From Lathyrus oleraceus (Eukaryota > Streptophyta > Magnoliopsida > Fabales > Fabaceae), in the NCBI RefSeq assembly GCF_024323335.1, contig NC_066580.1:136315148-136379147 (forward strand): a stretch of 64,000 bases of DNA, in the 5' to 3' direction. Numbering within the stretch: position 1 is the first letter of the stretch; the number at the start of each line of letters is the position of its first letter. The notes under the pieces were generated by a model, which worked only from the letters and a program-made list of their open reading frames with translations, was not told the DNA's origin and made no database searches. The translations under genes and the position numbers were made by a program. Shown here in pieces: positions 1 through 10,575 of this stretch.

Positions 1-520
1 ACCTCGACTAGAAAACCAAGTGGCTAACGATTTGGCTCAGATTGAAACCGGTATAAAATTTCAAAAGAAAATTTGCATAAAGTCATTGAAGTCAGGGGAA
101 AGGTCGTGGCAACCAAATTAATGCCCCTAGATTTAGAAAATACAAAGCTAGGATATGTTGGTGAAGGAAATTTTGAAATATTGGCAATAGACAATTTGAC
201 GGATGAAGCCTGGAGGAAGCCAATAGTGGTGTATCTGCAGAATCCAACAGCGTCTACTGATCGAAAAACCAGGTATCGAGCATTGAGTTATGTTTTTTTG
301 GGTACAAAGTTGTTTAAGAAGTCTCATGAGGGAATTTTGCTTAAGTGCCTCAGTGAGTCAGAGGCGTACTTTTCCCTTTCGACTGTACATAGTGGAGCGC
401 GTGGGGCATACCAAGTTGGTCATAAGATGAAATGGCTTTTATTTCTCCAAGGGATATATTGGCCTACCATGTTGAAAGATTGTATTGAATTCGCAAAGGG
501 TATGCTTAGTCGCAACCACC
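1..520 (+). pseudogene. Ogre/Tat-like pol fragment: end of RNase H to integrase zinc region
   Basis: Remnant of a Ty3-gypsy polyprotein. The reading frame from about position 7 gives a stretch like the end of the second RNase H region and the linker to integrase. A frameshift near position 70 moves it into the frame that is open from 73. That frame contains WRKPIVVYL, then KTRYRAL, LLKCLSESEAY, VHSGARGAYQVGHKMKWLL and IYWPTMLKDCIEFAKG, the usual order of the integrase N-terminal HHCC region. The fragment stops after FAKG, before the paired cysteines of the zinc site and before the DD35E core, so most of integrase is missing. The open frame continues to 696, but beyond about 520 it only overlaps an antisense gene and looks unrelated. 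Family assignment rests on recognised motifs; the deletion is inferred. Confidence 0.8.
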
Positions 521-529
521 CGTTGAGCT

Positions 530-2559
530 TTTTTCTGAGATTACTGTCGAAGTATTTTAATAGAATCTCCACAAATAAACCAATCTGGAAATGGAGGGGC
601 AAGGGCCACTCCGAAGTCAACATTAGGCAGTGGAGGAAACTTTGGGGGAAACAATTCAAGAGCCATTTCGTAGCGTTTCTCATGAGGAACGTATGAGGGA
701 ATCTTTAAGTTTTCCATTTTCTTTGAAAATTTCTCTTTAAGCGTGACAACTGCTTTGGGGATGGTTCGACTAAGATCATCAGGCCTATAGGCAGTTTCAA
801 AATAGCTTTGAAAAGCTTGAATTTCTCTTATAAGTGTATAAGTACCTTTCCTGGTCTTTTCCTGCACAAGAAGAAAAGTTTTGTCAAATAGTTGAATAAA
901 GGAGGTGACATCACATAATTCTTCGACGTAGTACTTAGCCCACCATTTCCCATACTCTCGACTGCAGAGGAAGTTGGGCTCGAAGTTGAATGGAGTAAGT
1001 TGGGTTCTGCCAGTATATCTGGCTATTTGTTTGAGAGCAGTGGCTTCGATATGGACTGCATTATGGAGAAGGAGATTACCTTTCTTGTCATACAGGGACT
1101 TTGGGAGGACATGAACTAACCAAAGTTGTCAAGCGATGAGGTCGGGTTGGTAGGTTATCAAAGTAACCTGAACCTTCGAAGGGTTGAGTCGAAGGGTTAG
1201 AATCCTGGGAGTCAAAAAGGATTCCCAAATCAGTAAGGATTTTGTCTCCTATTTCTTAGATGGAGAGGGGAAAGTCCTAGTAAACCACTTGGCACCGACT
1301 TTCCTGAAGGCGAATGGGGCCATGCTCGAAGTGAAGACATGGAGCTTAGAAAACATCATGATATAATTCATGAAAGTAAGTTGGATAGCTTGTCCTTCAT
1401 CACTGGGGGTCAGCTGAGCTAATTTAGGGCATTCGACCCTTCTGTTCTGGATCTCCTCAGCATCCTCGTCAACGAGGCCTTTGTTTGGCAGGATGGCCTC
1501 GAAAGTGGAATTGAGCCAGAGTTGCAATAACCAAAAAGGGCCAGACAAGAGAAGGTTCCCTTTATCCCCCAAATTATTTAGTTGAGCCACTCCATCGCTC
1601 AAAGATTCATAAAGGCTTGCCAGGATCATCTCACTTAGGCAGATATCGTGCCCCGCATGCAGTTGGTTCGCCAGAGTAAGATATTTCTTGGGAACTTGTA
1701 AGGATTTCGAACAAAAAACGGAATGTGACAACCACAAAGCCAATAAAAGATATGTGCTCCATGTCCGAGACATCGTCAGTATCTTTATCATGGTAATGAG
1801 CAATGTGCATCGAGTACGCTTCTCTGGTGGTCGAAAAGGCGATGGTGTCCATAGAATCGATGTCAGGGTCATAAGTGTGTCCAGTGGGCTTCAGCCTTGT
1901 GATGGCGGCCATGTCGAAAAGGGTTGGTGTGACTATACCACAAGGAAGGTGGAAGGTATAATGTGTACTGTCCCAGAAGTACAACGGGGAAATCAACATG
2001 GGAGTGATGTAATCTAAATTCAGTTTTGACAGCATAATCAGGTCATATGTTCCTATGTCTTTCCAAGCCTGGGCTTTCTCTTTCTCTACTTTGGTTAACT
2101 AGTTTAGGTAATCAGTAGGATCTTTAAAGGTGGGAGTAGCACGGAAGGCTCTGAAACCATTATTCACAAACCTCAGATCTATAATATCCCCAGCCTGAGG
2201 GTTTTTAGTGGAGGTAGTTTCAATTCTAGGGTTTCTAGCCTGCCCTATGGGTTTGCATTTTGGTAAGAGGGGACAAATTCTCTAAGCTTATTAGCATCAA
2301 CATCTAAATCAGCTAAGGGCCCAGATAATGCATACGTTTTTTCAGAAACAGAAACAGGAATAAGTACCTGAGAAGCGTAAATTCTGCGCTATTCTTCTAT
2401 CTGAGGCTATGGTATGTATTGTTGGTTTCCAACTGCGAGTGGAGTAGACAGCGTAGCGAATGGAGGAAGTTCGGAGATCTTTTTTGGAGCTTTGGTCCTG
2501 TTGGCGGTGGTTTTGACAGAGACACTTGTTCCCTTAAGAGCTTTGCTTTAGGTTGCCAT
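530..2559 (-). pseudogene. Broken antisense plant-mobile-domain (PMD-like) ORF of an Ogre/Tat-like element
   Basis: On the minus strand a single protein can be followed through several frames from an ATG at 2559. A basic N-terminus with a stop as the fourth codon is followed by a region with further in-frame stops. Then come MLSKLNLDYITPMLIS (near 2035), LYFWDSTHYTFHLPCGIVTPTLFDMA, a frameshift near 1690, LASLYESLSDGVAQL and a tryptophan-rich stretch around 1540. It ends with SYVPHEKRYEMALELFPPKF and PDWFICGD near 560-700. This pattern matches plant mobile domain proteins (aminotransferase-like PMD). Extra ORFs in antisense orientation, some with this domain, are known from the 3' part of Tat-lineage elements, which fits the pol fragment just upstream on the other strand. 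No function can remain, given the stops and frameshifts. Confidence 0.65.
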
Positions 2560-3901
2560 TGTTAGAGCTTGAAGGAAATCTGGGTTTAGTTAAAGATTAT
2601 TTGAAGAAAAGAGAGCTAGAGTGCTTGGAGATACAGAAGGCTTAAGAAAAAAGTAAAATGGGTAAGTAAATGAGTTTCATAGGCATGTTTGGAAGAGAGA
2701 GTGTTTCAAATCAGTATTAATGGTGGACTAGTTAGTGGGACACGTGTCTCCCTTGGGCAGTGTAATGGAGATGACAATTAATGATGTAGCCCATGATTCC
2801 TAGAAGCTAGGAAACGTGATGAGTAAAAAAGATTCGGTTGTGGGCTGAAAAGACGTGGGTAGGAAAAAGACAATGATGACTCTGACGTCACCAGATAACT
2901 TGAAAAAACTAAAACGTTTTGCTAACATTGAGACATTTGGCATAATGTCAAAGTTATCAAGGCGTCGAAGCAGAGTCTCAAAAACTTTCTTTTTCTCACA
3001 AGTGTCGAAAATAACTTTTTTGGGAGGCAGTTTGTTAGCTCATATTTTCGAAGCCCATTAAGAATTACCAAAATTGGAAATTATATGCACAACTGTTTTC
3101 AATCAGGAAGTAGTATTCGATCAGCTGAAGGTGATTCGACTGGGCTAGGTGAATAAGGATCAGCATACAGCTGAGACTCCAGAGGGATCTCTTAAAGAAA
3201 TGGTTGAAAACGGTTTTCTATTAAAGATTCAAAATTCAAATAAGGGAGAGAACTTCGCCCTCATCAAAAACCATGAGAGCGCACGTGGAGCATAGTGGAT
3301 GAATGCGTGCATGCAAGGCGCCATGTGTCTCGACGTAATTGAAGAACCATCAAAGCGGTTATCTCGACCGAGTATAAATATAGGGTCTTAGTGTTAGAAA
3401 AGGGTGTGTCTAATTGTGCACAAAAATATGTAAATTTACCAAGTATTCGTGTGAAGAAGAATCGTAAATCACAGAATGTACATTGTTTACACCATTGTTA
3501 GTTATTTCAAAGCAATATAAATTTCTATTTACTTTTTCCAGAAATATACTTCCTTACTTCTTCATTTCAAACACCCTCCTTTTACTTTGTCATTTGCAGT
3601 TTTAAGATTTCTTTGTTTTTTCCTTGCTTTCAACATTTACTTTACAGTATTAAGATTCCTGTACTTTCGACATTTACTTTGTCATTTACAAATCCTTTAC
3701 AATTTCTCTCATTCATATCACCCTTTTTATTAGTTTTCAAACTCTGATATGGAGCTTATTATTGAGCATTTGCTACTACCACAATTCATTTCAAAAACAG
3801 TTAGCACATGTCCTAGGATCAATCTGATCGATCCTGCAAGTAACCAAATTTAGAAATTTGGAAGATCAACGGTTGTTTATCGCTTTTCAAGGTAAACACC
3901 A
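2560..3901 (+). repeat. 3' noncoding and LTR-like sequence of fragment D
   Basis: No gene is seen here. The stretch follows the antisense ORF and has a clear TATA box, then AT-rich leader-like sequence with pyrimidine-rich runs, as in a retrotransposon U3-R-U5. A second LTR copy is not in the window, so the LTR edges cannot be fixed. The right end abuts the 5' LTR of element A. A small open frame at 2855-3061 has no recognisable content. Confidence 0.45.
3373..3380 (+). promoter_or_regulatory. TATA box of fragment D LTR
   Basis: TATAAATA in a GC-flanked setting, followed by an AT-rich leader. The position between the antisense ORF and the end of fragment D suggests the LTR promoter. Confidence 0.5.
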
Positions 3902-5570
3902 GCCTCAGATAGTTGTGACTTCTACATAAGTCCAATTACGATTGCTCAACATAGCGCTAAAATTTGACCCTAAAGGCATTGCATTCTAGTAAGTGAGATT
4001 GTAAGTCTCCCCCTTTCATGATATTGTATGGAAACTTGGCCTTTTTTCCTTCCTTTGGAAGATGTCTTGGTTCAAGGATCCATGCTTGTTAATAGAGGGT
4101 TGAGTGTTCTCCATAGAATGACTTAATCAATTGAAAAGCAAAACTTCACTAACATCTAATCAACTAACATTTGACTAACTTTTATTATTATTACTTTTAA
4201 TTTCAAGTCATTTACTTTATACAATTTAATTTCAAGTTATTTACCATTCCACTTTCCATTTTACATATTATTTAACTTGTTTATGTTTATGCCATTTTCC
4301 CTTTGCTCACTTGAGCTATATATTGTGATTGTACATATTTGTTTGTGTATCTTGTTTGTGTTTGTGGTCTTAGGACCTTAAAATACCTAATAAACAACAA
4401 AAACCCTAAAAAATATTTGTGTGGACTGTTGGAGTTGATATGAGCTTTGGACTTAGGATTAGGCAACATTCCCTATGCAAAAGGACTTGGCCAATGCCAA
4501 CATTTCTGAAACCAAGCCATTGTGATTGGAGCTTTCATCTGATGCAAGTATTAGGATCCACTTGAGTTCATCTGCTATATGCTCTTGATGCAAATGTTAC
4601 TTTGAACATGTGTCTGATGCCTTATTCTGAGTCATTCAAGGAGTATGTCATCCGATACATGGGAAGATTATGAAGAAGACTATGAAGTTGCTAGCTTGGA
4701 TGTGGCTATCTTTATTTGATGCCTTGCTCTTCATTTTGCTACTTGCTTATTGATATTGCTTGATTTAGAGTCCAAAGGAAAAATGGGTTTCTATATGACA
4801 TTCTTGTCTATTGGATTGCATCCCATTAGTCAGATCTTTTCAACTCTAAACTTTTAAATTTTTGCTTAGGATTAGTCTCTTCATCTCTTCCCATTTCTTA
4901 AATTTCAAATGTCTCCCCCTTTTAAAAAACCTTCTTTGCTTATTATTTCTAAACTTAGACTTTATTGCAAATTAGAAACTTTGGCCTTATGCCATTGCAT
5001 TTTAAAACTCTTTTCTTAAATCAAACTTGTAAATGAACTTAACCAGATTGACTTAAAATTTAAAAAGACAAAAAGAACTAACACTCATTAAAACTTATTT
5101 TTAGGCCCTTTGTGCCTCTTTTAAATTTAAATCTTCGTTAAAAGCAACTCACTCGCTTTGAAATTGATCCCACGAACTACGAGGTTTTGATCCCTCATTT
5201 TTATGTTGGTACGTAGGCACAAGTCCGAAGGTCTTGTCAAACACAAAAAATTAATTAATGAATTATTTTCTCATCCCCACACTCTATTTATTTCAAAATT
5301 CATTTTTATACCAAAACACATACACACATAAAAAAGGGCTCCCTAGGAGTACCTAGGACACTTTGGGTGCTAACACCTTCCCTCTGTGTAACCAACCCCC
5401 TTACCTATAATCTCTGAAATTTTATTATTTTTGATTTGAAAACTTCTTATCTTTGGGTTTTGTTCGTACTTTTCCCTTTTCCTTTGGAAACAATAAAAGC
5501 GCGGTGGCGACTCTGGTTTTATTGACTTTAAGTTTATCCATAGCTTAATGGTCATGAATTTACCGCTACA
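3902..5570 (+). repeat. 5' LTR of element A
   Basis: Matches 38172-39840 along its whole length with scattered substitutions and small indels. It ends GCTACA, ten bases before the primer-binding site. Similarity to the 3' copy begins at GCCTCAGATAG without a TG, so the first part may be lost from one copy. Near the 3' end are two blocks also present in the LTR of element B: GGTGCTAACACCTTCCCTC and GGTGGCGACTCT. Confidence 0.85.
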
Positions 5571-5579
5571 AAAATTAAG

Positions 5580-5597
5580 TGGCGACTCTGTTGGGGA
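5580..5597 (+). other. Primer-binding site of element A
   Basis: TGGCGACTCTGTTGGGGA begins nine bases after the LTR end and starts with the TGG that pairs with a tRNA CCA end. Element B has the same site with one difference. Ogre-type elements are reported to use a tRNA-Arg; I cannot verify the tRNA here. Confidence 0.75.
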
Positions 5598-6449
5598 GTA
5601 GTCCTCAGTGGGTTTAGCCTACTTTTTTATGTGTATATAATTGTATATTTGATGTTTGTATACTTGTTTGTATGATATAATCTGCTTGTTGTGCTTGGTG
5701 ATCTCTGAGTGGTGAGATAAGTTCTAACCCGAACTTGAGTGCAATTAAGATAGGAGGATGGTATAGTCATGTTTGACTTGTGTGGAGTAGTCCTTAATAA
5801 GTTGGCTTGAGATCCATCTGCTCAGTGGAGACCCTTTTGGAGTTATGAATGTCACACAAGTTATTTGTGGTTAGGTATTACTTTCTCTGATTCGGGGTCC
5901 GAGAAGCTAAGGACTGTAGAACATTTAACCCAACTTGGCCTATTTAGGACGTAGTGTGGTGACTGTTCAGGTGTAGACCTGATAACAGTTGTTATGCGAT
6001 ACTACACTCAAACGAGTTTCTCTTGAGAATATTATGGGTTGATGAGTCAGTCATCTTAATCTATAATATCCGATAGAAGGAATTAAGACTCTGGGAACTT
6101 TTTAGAACATGATCTACAGGTTTTTATCCTTAGTACACTCCTTTGGGATGATTATTAACTTGACTCCATGCTCGTGACTCACAACAAATCCCTGATTCTT
6201 GGTTGATCCAATCAAGTCTTGTCAATATCAATGGAACTTGGGTATTGATAAGGTGAAAACCATAATCCACCAAAATGGATGATTGGTCTTGACAATGACT
6301 TGATTCATCCCTTGACGTTTGTTTGGTTGCCTTGTGTGTGATCCCTTATTTGTGATTGTTGCATTCATGCATTCATGAGCATTATAACATTCATCACACG
6401 AAAAATAACTTCAAGGAACTGAGGTTTTATTTGCAAATATTTTCAGACC
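5598..6449 (+). other. Untranslated leader of element A
   Basis: About 850 bases without a coding frame between the primer site and ORF1. Element B has a leader in the same place (11767-12478). I see no further feature. Confidence 0.6.
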
Positions 6450-7572
6450 ATGGATTATGGACGAAGGAACACTAAGAAGTTCAGTTTCATATGTCCTGAT
6501 TTGAAAGAGCTAAGGAAGCTATCATCTTTTGTATTCGATCTCTTGGACTTCAAGCAACGTCATGGGAAGCTTTTATCCGTGTTATCTACTGATGTGGTTG
6601 AAGGACTCTTGAGTGTTTTGATTCAGTTCTATGACCCTCTCTACCGTTGCTTCACTTTTCCGACTATCAGCTTGTGCCTACGTTAGAGGAGTATGCCCAT
6701 CTCTTGGGAATACCTGTTTATGACAAGTATCCCTTAAGTGGATTGGAGGAGATTCCCAGATCTCATATTATAGATGAAGCTCTTCATCTGAAAAAGTCTG
6801 AGATTGAGGCTCATTGGATGAAGAAAGGAGGAATATTTGGGTTAACTTCTAAATTTCTCATAGGGAAAGCTATTGTTTTTGCTCAGGCCGGTAGTATTGA
6901 TGCTTTTGAAGCAATCTTTGTGTTTCTTATCTATGGTTTGGCTTTGTTCCATAACATTGAAGATTTTGTTGATGTTAACGCCATTAGAATCTTCTCGATT
7001 GGGAATCCTTTACCTACTCTGTTGGGTGATGTGTACTTCTATTTGCATCTAAGGAATTCTAAAGGTGATGGAACTATTGTGTGTTGTGTTCCTCTTTTGT
7101 ACAAGTGGTTTATATCTCACTTGCCTCAGACGCCTGCTTTTGTGGAGAACAAACAATGTCTATGGTGGTCTCAGAGACTTATGTCCCTCACTAATGATGA
7201 TATAGTTTGGTATGACTCCGCATTGAGTAGCTTGGATATTATAGATAGTTGTGGTGAATTCTCTAATGTGCCTCTCATTGGTACACAAGGAGGAATCAAC
7301 TACAACCCTACTTTGGCTCGTCATCAACTTGGGTTCCCCTTGAGAGACAAACCTAATAACACTCAGTTAGAAGGTCTTTTCTATCAAGAGGGTAAAGATC
7401 CCCAATATTTGATGCAGAAGATGGTACATGCTTGGCATAATGTACATAGAAAAGGAAGATCTGAGCTTCATCCGTGCAACTGTGTATCTTTGTAAGCTTA
7501 TACTACCTGGGTGAAGAAGAGAGCTTTGGAGTTGAAGATGCCTTATGCTTGTGAGAGACCTATGTCTATGGT
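6450..7572 (+). pseudogene. Element A ORF1, first part (Ogre ORF1-like protein)
   Basis: Homologous along its length to the intact ORF1 of element B. Shared words include DYQLVPTLEEY, LLGIPVYDKYPLSGLE, NPLPTLLGD, KWFISHLPQTP, WSQRLMSL, GEFSNVPLIGTQGGI and YNPTLARHQLGFP. A frameshift near 6660 splits it after CFTFP, and a stop lies at 7493-7495, after which TTWVKKRALELKMPYA can still be read. The gene is then cut by element C at 7573 and resumes at 30271. Function unknown: the protein occurs upstream of gag in Ogre-type elements and has a distant plant-mobile-domain flavour. Start taken at the ATG at 6450, which aligns with the B start. Confidence 0.8.
7568..7572 (+). repeat. Target site duplication (left) of element C
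   Basis: ATGGT directly before the LTR start TGTAATATCC. The same five bases stand at 30271-30275 directly after the other LTR. Removing C and one copy restores the ORF1 reading frame of element A. Confidence 0.95.
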
Positions 7573-7863
7573 TGTAATATCCCATATTCCCTTAAATGCT
7601 CAATTAGTAGTCAGTTGAGACCAATTGAATTCCTGTGTACTATATCTTTGGTTAGTTATAACAATTGGAGCTCCTATGTGCTCTAAATGTTGTCAATTGG
7701 GACCAATAGAGTAACCAGTGAACTCTGAAGGGATTAATTATGAATAAAGAGACAGACCAATATTGATAAGTACAAGAGAGGACATTTTTGGTAACATTAA
7801 TAATTGGTCAATTGGTGCTGGAAGATGAAATATCAATTGAGATATTTTTATTATTACTTGATA

Positions 7864-7885
7864 TTATATATATAATATATATATT
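7864..7885 (+). promoter_or_regulatory. TATA-like element in the 5' LTR of element C
   Basis: A TATATATATAATATATATA run followed by purine-rich leader sequence. It is the best promoter candidate of element C and is absent from the 3' LTR. Confidence 0.4.
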
Positions 7886-7892
7886 GTGTGGT

Positions 7893-8067
7893 AGAGATTG
7901 AAAGAAGAAGAAAAGTATAAGAAGAGTAGGTAGAAAGAGAGAAAGAGTTATCAGAAAGAAAGAAAAGAAGAAAGAGAAGAGTAGAGAAGAGGAAAAGAGA
8001 AAGAGAAAGAAAGAGGAAAGGAAAAAGAGGAAGAAGAGGAGAAGAAGAGGAAGGAAGAAGATGGAAA
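7893..8067 (+). repeat. GA-rich (purine) tract
   Basis: About 170 bases almost entirely of G and A on the plus strand (GAAAGA, GAAGAA and AGAGAAG variants). It follows the TATA-like run and is present only in the long 5' LTR of element C. Confidence 0.85.
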
Positions 8068-8191
8068 ATCATCTTCATCATCTCATCTTCATAACTTCAT
8101 CTTCTTCTACTAGGTACTTGTTGTGTGCATACTCCCTATCCATGAAATTGGAATTTTTTCCTTTTTTTACAGTGTTAACCCCAGAATTTAA

Positions 8192-8259
8192 TTTCCTGTT
8201 TGTACAAAATATGTCACCAAGGGGATTTCCTGTTTGTACAAAATATGTCACCAAGGGGA
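8192..8259 (+). repeat. 34-bp tandem duplication in the 5' LTR of element C
   Basis: A unit starting TTTCCTGTTTGTAC and ending CACCAAGGGGA occurs twice in a row. The 3' LTR has it once. Confidence 0.9.
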
Positions 8260-8315
8260 TTCGAACCCAGGACCTCCTTGAAACTGTACATGCCTTACCA
8301 CTAGGCTAGAGAGGT
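8255..8315 (-). other. tRNA-like module (box A and box B) in the 5' LTR of element C
   Basis: On the minus strand TAGCCTAGTGGT (8308-8297) matches the RNA polymerase III box A, and GGTTCGAATCC (8267-8257) matches box B, about 30 bases apart. The module starts ACCTCTC and no complete cloverleaf is evident. It looks like a tRNA-derived SINE head captured by the LTR. Present in both LTRs of C. Confidence 0.65.
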
Positions 8316-8937
8316 TGTTGTTGAATGCTTATGCAATGAATAAATATTAACCTAAATCTTGATTAAGATAGATTGATGAATTAATTGAGTATTATACCTC
8401 CGTTTTGGACACAGCCGGATGCGTTAGAAAGATAACGTAAAGGGCTATTATTATTGTTCCATGTTATAAAATATTATGTGATTTATAAATGCCATGAATT
8501 TTATCATGATGAAAATTACATATTGTTGTTATGTGGAAGGTGAAATAACATGATTAAAAACCTTACAAAGATGAGTGAGGAAACCTAGAAGAATAATTTG
8601 ATTAATAGCTTAGAAAGATAATCTAGGTTATGGAACATGTGAGATACATGTATGAGAATACGGTATTCATTCGTACGACGCTTATGTGAGGTCGTGGATG
8701 AATTGTTACCATGTTTGAGAATGAGACGCATTGTATGGAACATGCCATATTATTATTTGTGTATTATGGTGAATGAAGTCACCTATGATTGATGAATTTG
8801 TTATGGTTCGTGGAACCAATGATTATGGAACCGATCATGTATTCAGAATGTATGTTTTTCTGTGGTGGTACACATCTCTTGTGGTATGCTTATATGAGTA
8901 AGCATTGGGATGTGGGACCAATGATTCGAGCCTCAAA

Positions 8938-9074
8938 TGGGTTTGAGCCCCAACCATGGCGGACATGGGGGAAAGGTGGACACCAAAGTGGGATAAGGCC
9001 CATACGGAGAAAGAGACTCAAAGTGGGTAAAGTCCCATACGAGTGATGGTTCTCAATAGTGGGTTTAAGTCCCA
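8938..9074 (+). repeat. Four TGGG-loop-CCCA modules in the LTR of element C
   Basis: TGGG and CCCA separated by 6-8 bases at 8938-8952, 8989-9002, 9024-9037 and 9060-9074. The last three are followed by TA and preceded by AAAG/ATAG. The same set is present in the 3' LTR. Each could fold as a small hairpin. Confidence 0.6.
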
Positions 9075-9669
9075 TAGGGGGACCGGATATCCACCGCGAA
9101 AGTCGAATCATACGAGCATGCATGAACCGAGGCTGGCTTAGACGTAAGTCCGATCGGGAATTGATGTTTCGTGATCTGAATAATGATCGTGGTTGAGTTA
9201 TGAGAACTCAGATGCATGTTGCCATACAATTGCAAGTTAGTTCCCCATCGTTCAAGTCTTCGTTCCCTTGTTGACTTGAGTTGGATATGAGTTGAATGTC
9301 GATTAGAATACCCTGTAGAGCCGAGTGGACCCATAGGATAGGAGAACTCACTGAGATTATTATCTCATCCCATCATTGTTGTTATTTTTCAGGTATTCTT
9401 TACAGGTTGGATCTAAGAGAAACTGTTATGGATGTTTCAAGGGTTGCTGTTTATTATGATCTTCCGCTGTGGAGTTATGTGCAATGAAGATATTGTACAT
9501 AGTTCTTAGATTTTTATTGTTTAGGCATTATTGTATAACATGTTCCATTGATGTTTTAGTTTGGACATGTATATATATTGATGCCATTAGGCACTTATGT
9601 TGTGACAGTACCAAAATTTAACACTTGTATGATATTATTCTAGATATATATTATACGGGTTGTTACAGT

Positions 9670-9684
9670 TGGTATCAGAGCAGG
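9670..9684 (+). other. Primer-binding site of element C
   Basis: TGGTATCAGAGCAGG, two bases after the LTR end, complementary to the 3' end of initiator tRNA-Met, as in many plant LTR elements. Confidence 0.9.
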
Positions 9685-9912
9685 TCGATTCTCGACCTAG
9701 CCTTGAAACATCATAAGTAAATCTATTCCTGCCTCATATGTGTGTTTAGCCAACATGATTCTTAATATCACTGTTGTCATACCCCAAAATTTGCCCATTA
9801 ATATTTTAAGACATTTTTCAGGGCACTCCGACTCATTTTTATGACACTGATCTTAAAGGAACAAAGGTCCAGCTCACGAATGGCCCAATCCAGAAAATGG
9901 CCCAAACTGGCC

Positions 9913-10003
9913 TACTCGCTACACGTTCGCCTAGCAAACGTTCGCTACACGTTCGCTACACGCTCGCCTAGCGAACGTTCGCTACACGCTCGCCTAGCGA
10001 AGC
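9913..10003 (+). repeat. Hairpin minisatellite in the 5' LTR of element B
   Basis: Tandem words GTTCGCTACAC and CTCGCCTAGCGAAC. GTTCGCTA and TAGCGAAC are perfect inverted arms around short loops. The 3' LTR copy (about 23080-23181) is about 11 bases longer in this array, so copy number has changed since insertion. It lies directly upstream of the TATA box. Confidence 0.8.
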
Positions 10004-10063
10004 TGACAGACAACAGAAAATTTCGGGTTTCATTCTGAGCCCATTAGGTCATCAAAGGAGTAT

Positions 10064-10071
10064 TATAAATA
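10064..10071 (+). promoter_or_regulatory. TATA box of element B 5' LTR
   Basis: TATAAATA followed by CCCCAAG and a leader. The 3' LTR has the same box at 23242-23249. Confidence 0.65.
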
Positions 10072-10489
10072 CCCCAAGTCCAGAACAAAAAGGGGAGGAC
10101 GAAAACAGAAGAAGACGGACGGAAACCCTAGCATAGAAACCCTGGAGAGTAGCCCAGAGAAGTCGGAGTGAAGAAACCCTGACGGCCGCTCATCTGCACC
10201 GAAGTTACCGCCGTCCAACTCAACCCGATACCAAAAGTGACTTGCCAATTCAGCATTACCACTCCATTGCAAACAGGTTTGTGTATCATTATTGTTTCAT
10301 GCTTCCAATTTGTAAATCTCTAAATACATAATGCATCATGATTGAATTTTTGGATATGTAATTAGACTTTGCATGTGAATTCCAGTACGCCTGGATATCC
10401 TGAGTGTTTGACCATATTATTTCTGTAATTGAATGCAATAAGGCATGCAGCATGCTGAGATCATGCTGTTCTGAAATTCAAAACCCGCA

Positions 10490-10575
10490 GCCGCTCGCTA
10501 GCACATCGCTAAGCGAGCATGTAGCGAGCATTCGCTAGACCCTCGCTAGGCGAGGCAGAGGCGAACGGGACAGCC
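10490..10575 (+). repeat. Second CGCTAGCGAG-like inverted-repeat cluster in LTR B
   Basis: CGCTCGCTAGC, CGCTAAGCGAG, TAGCGAGC, TCGCTAG and CTCGCTAGGCGAGG follow each other and form several short palindromes downstream of the TATA box. Also present in the 3' LTR near 23670-23745. Confidence 0.6.

Larger units (their letters stand above)
7573..9667 (+). repeat. 5' LTR of element C (long form)
   Basis: 2,095 bp, TGTAATATCC to GTTGTTACA. Compared with the 3' LTR it has two extra blocks: about 105 bp near the start, and about 430 bp (roughly 7742-8185) holding the TATA-like and GA-rich region. It also has a 34-bp tandem duplication. Elsewhere the two LTRs are nearly identical. Confidence 0.9.

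Noticed and set aside
1688..2017. Plus-strand protein at 1688-2017
   Set aside because: Shadow of the antisense PMD-like ORF, which has recognisable motifs.
7854..8081. A leucine/serine-rich membrane protein on the minus strand
   Set aside because: It is only the complement of the GA-rich tract in the LTR of C.
8255..8315. A real tRNA gene
   Set aside because: Boxes A and B are present, but I cannot draw paired acceptor arms or a normal cloverleaf, and the module is copied in both LTRs.
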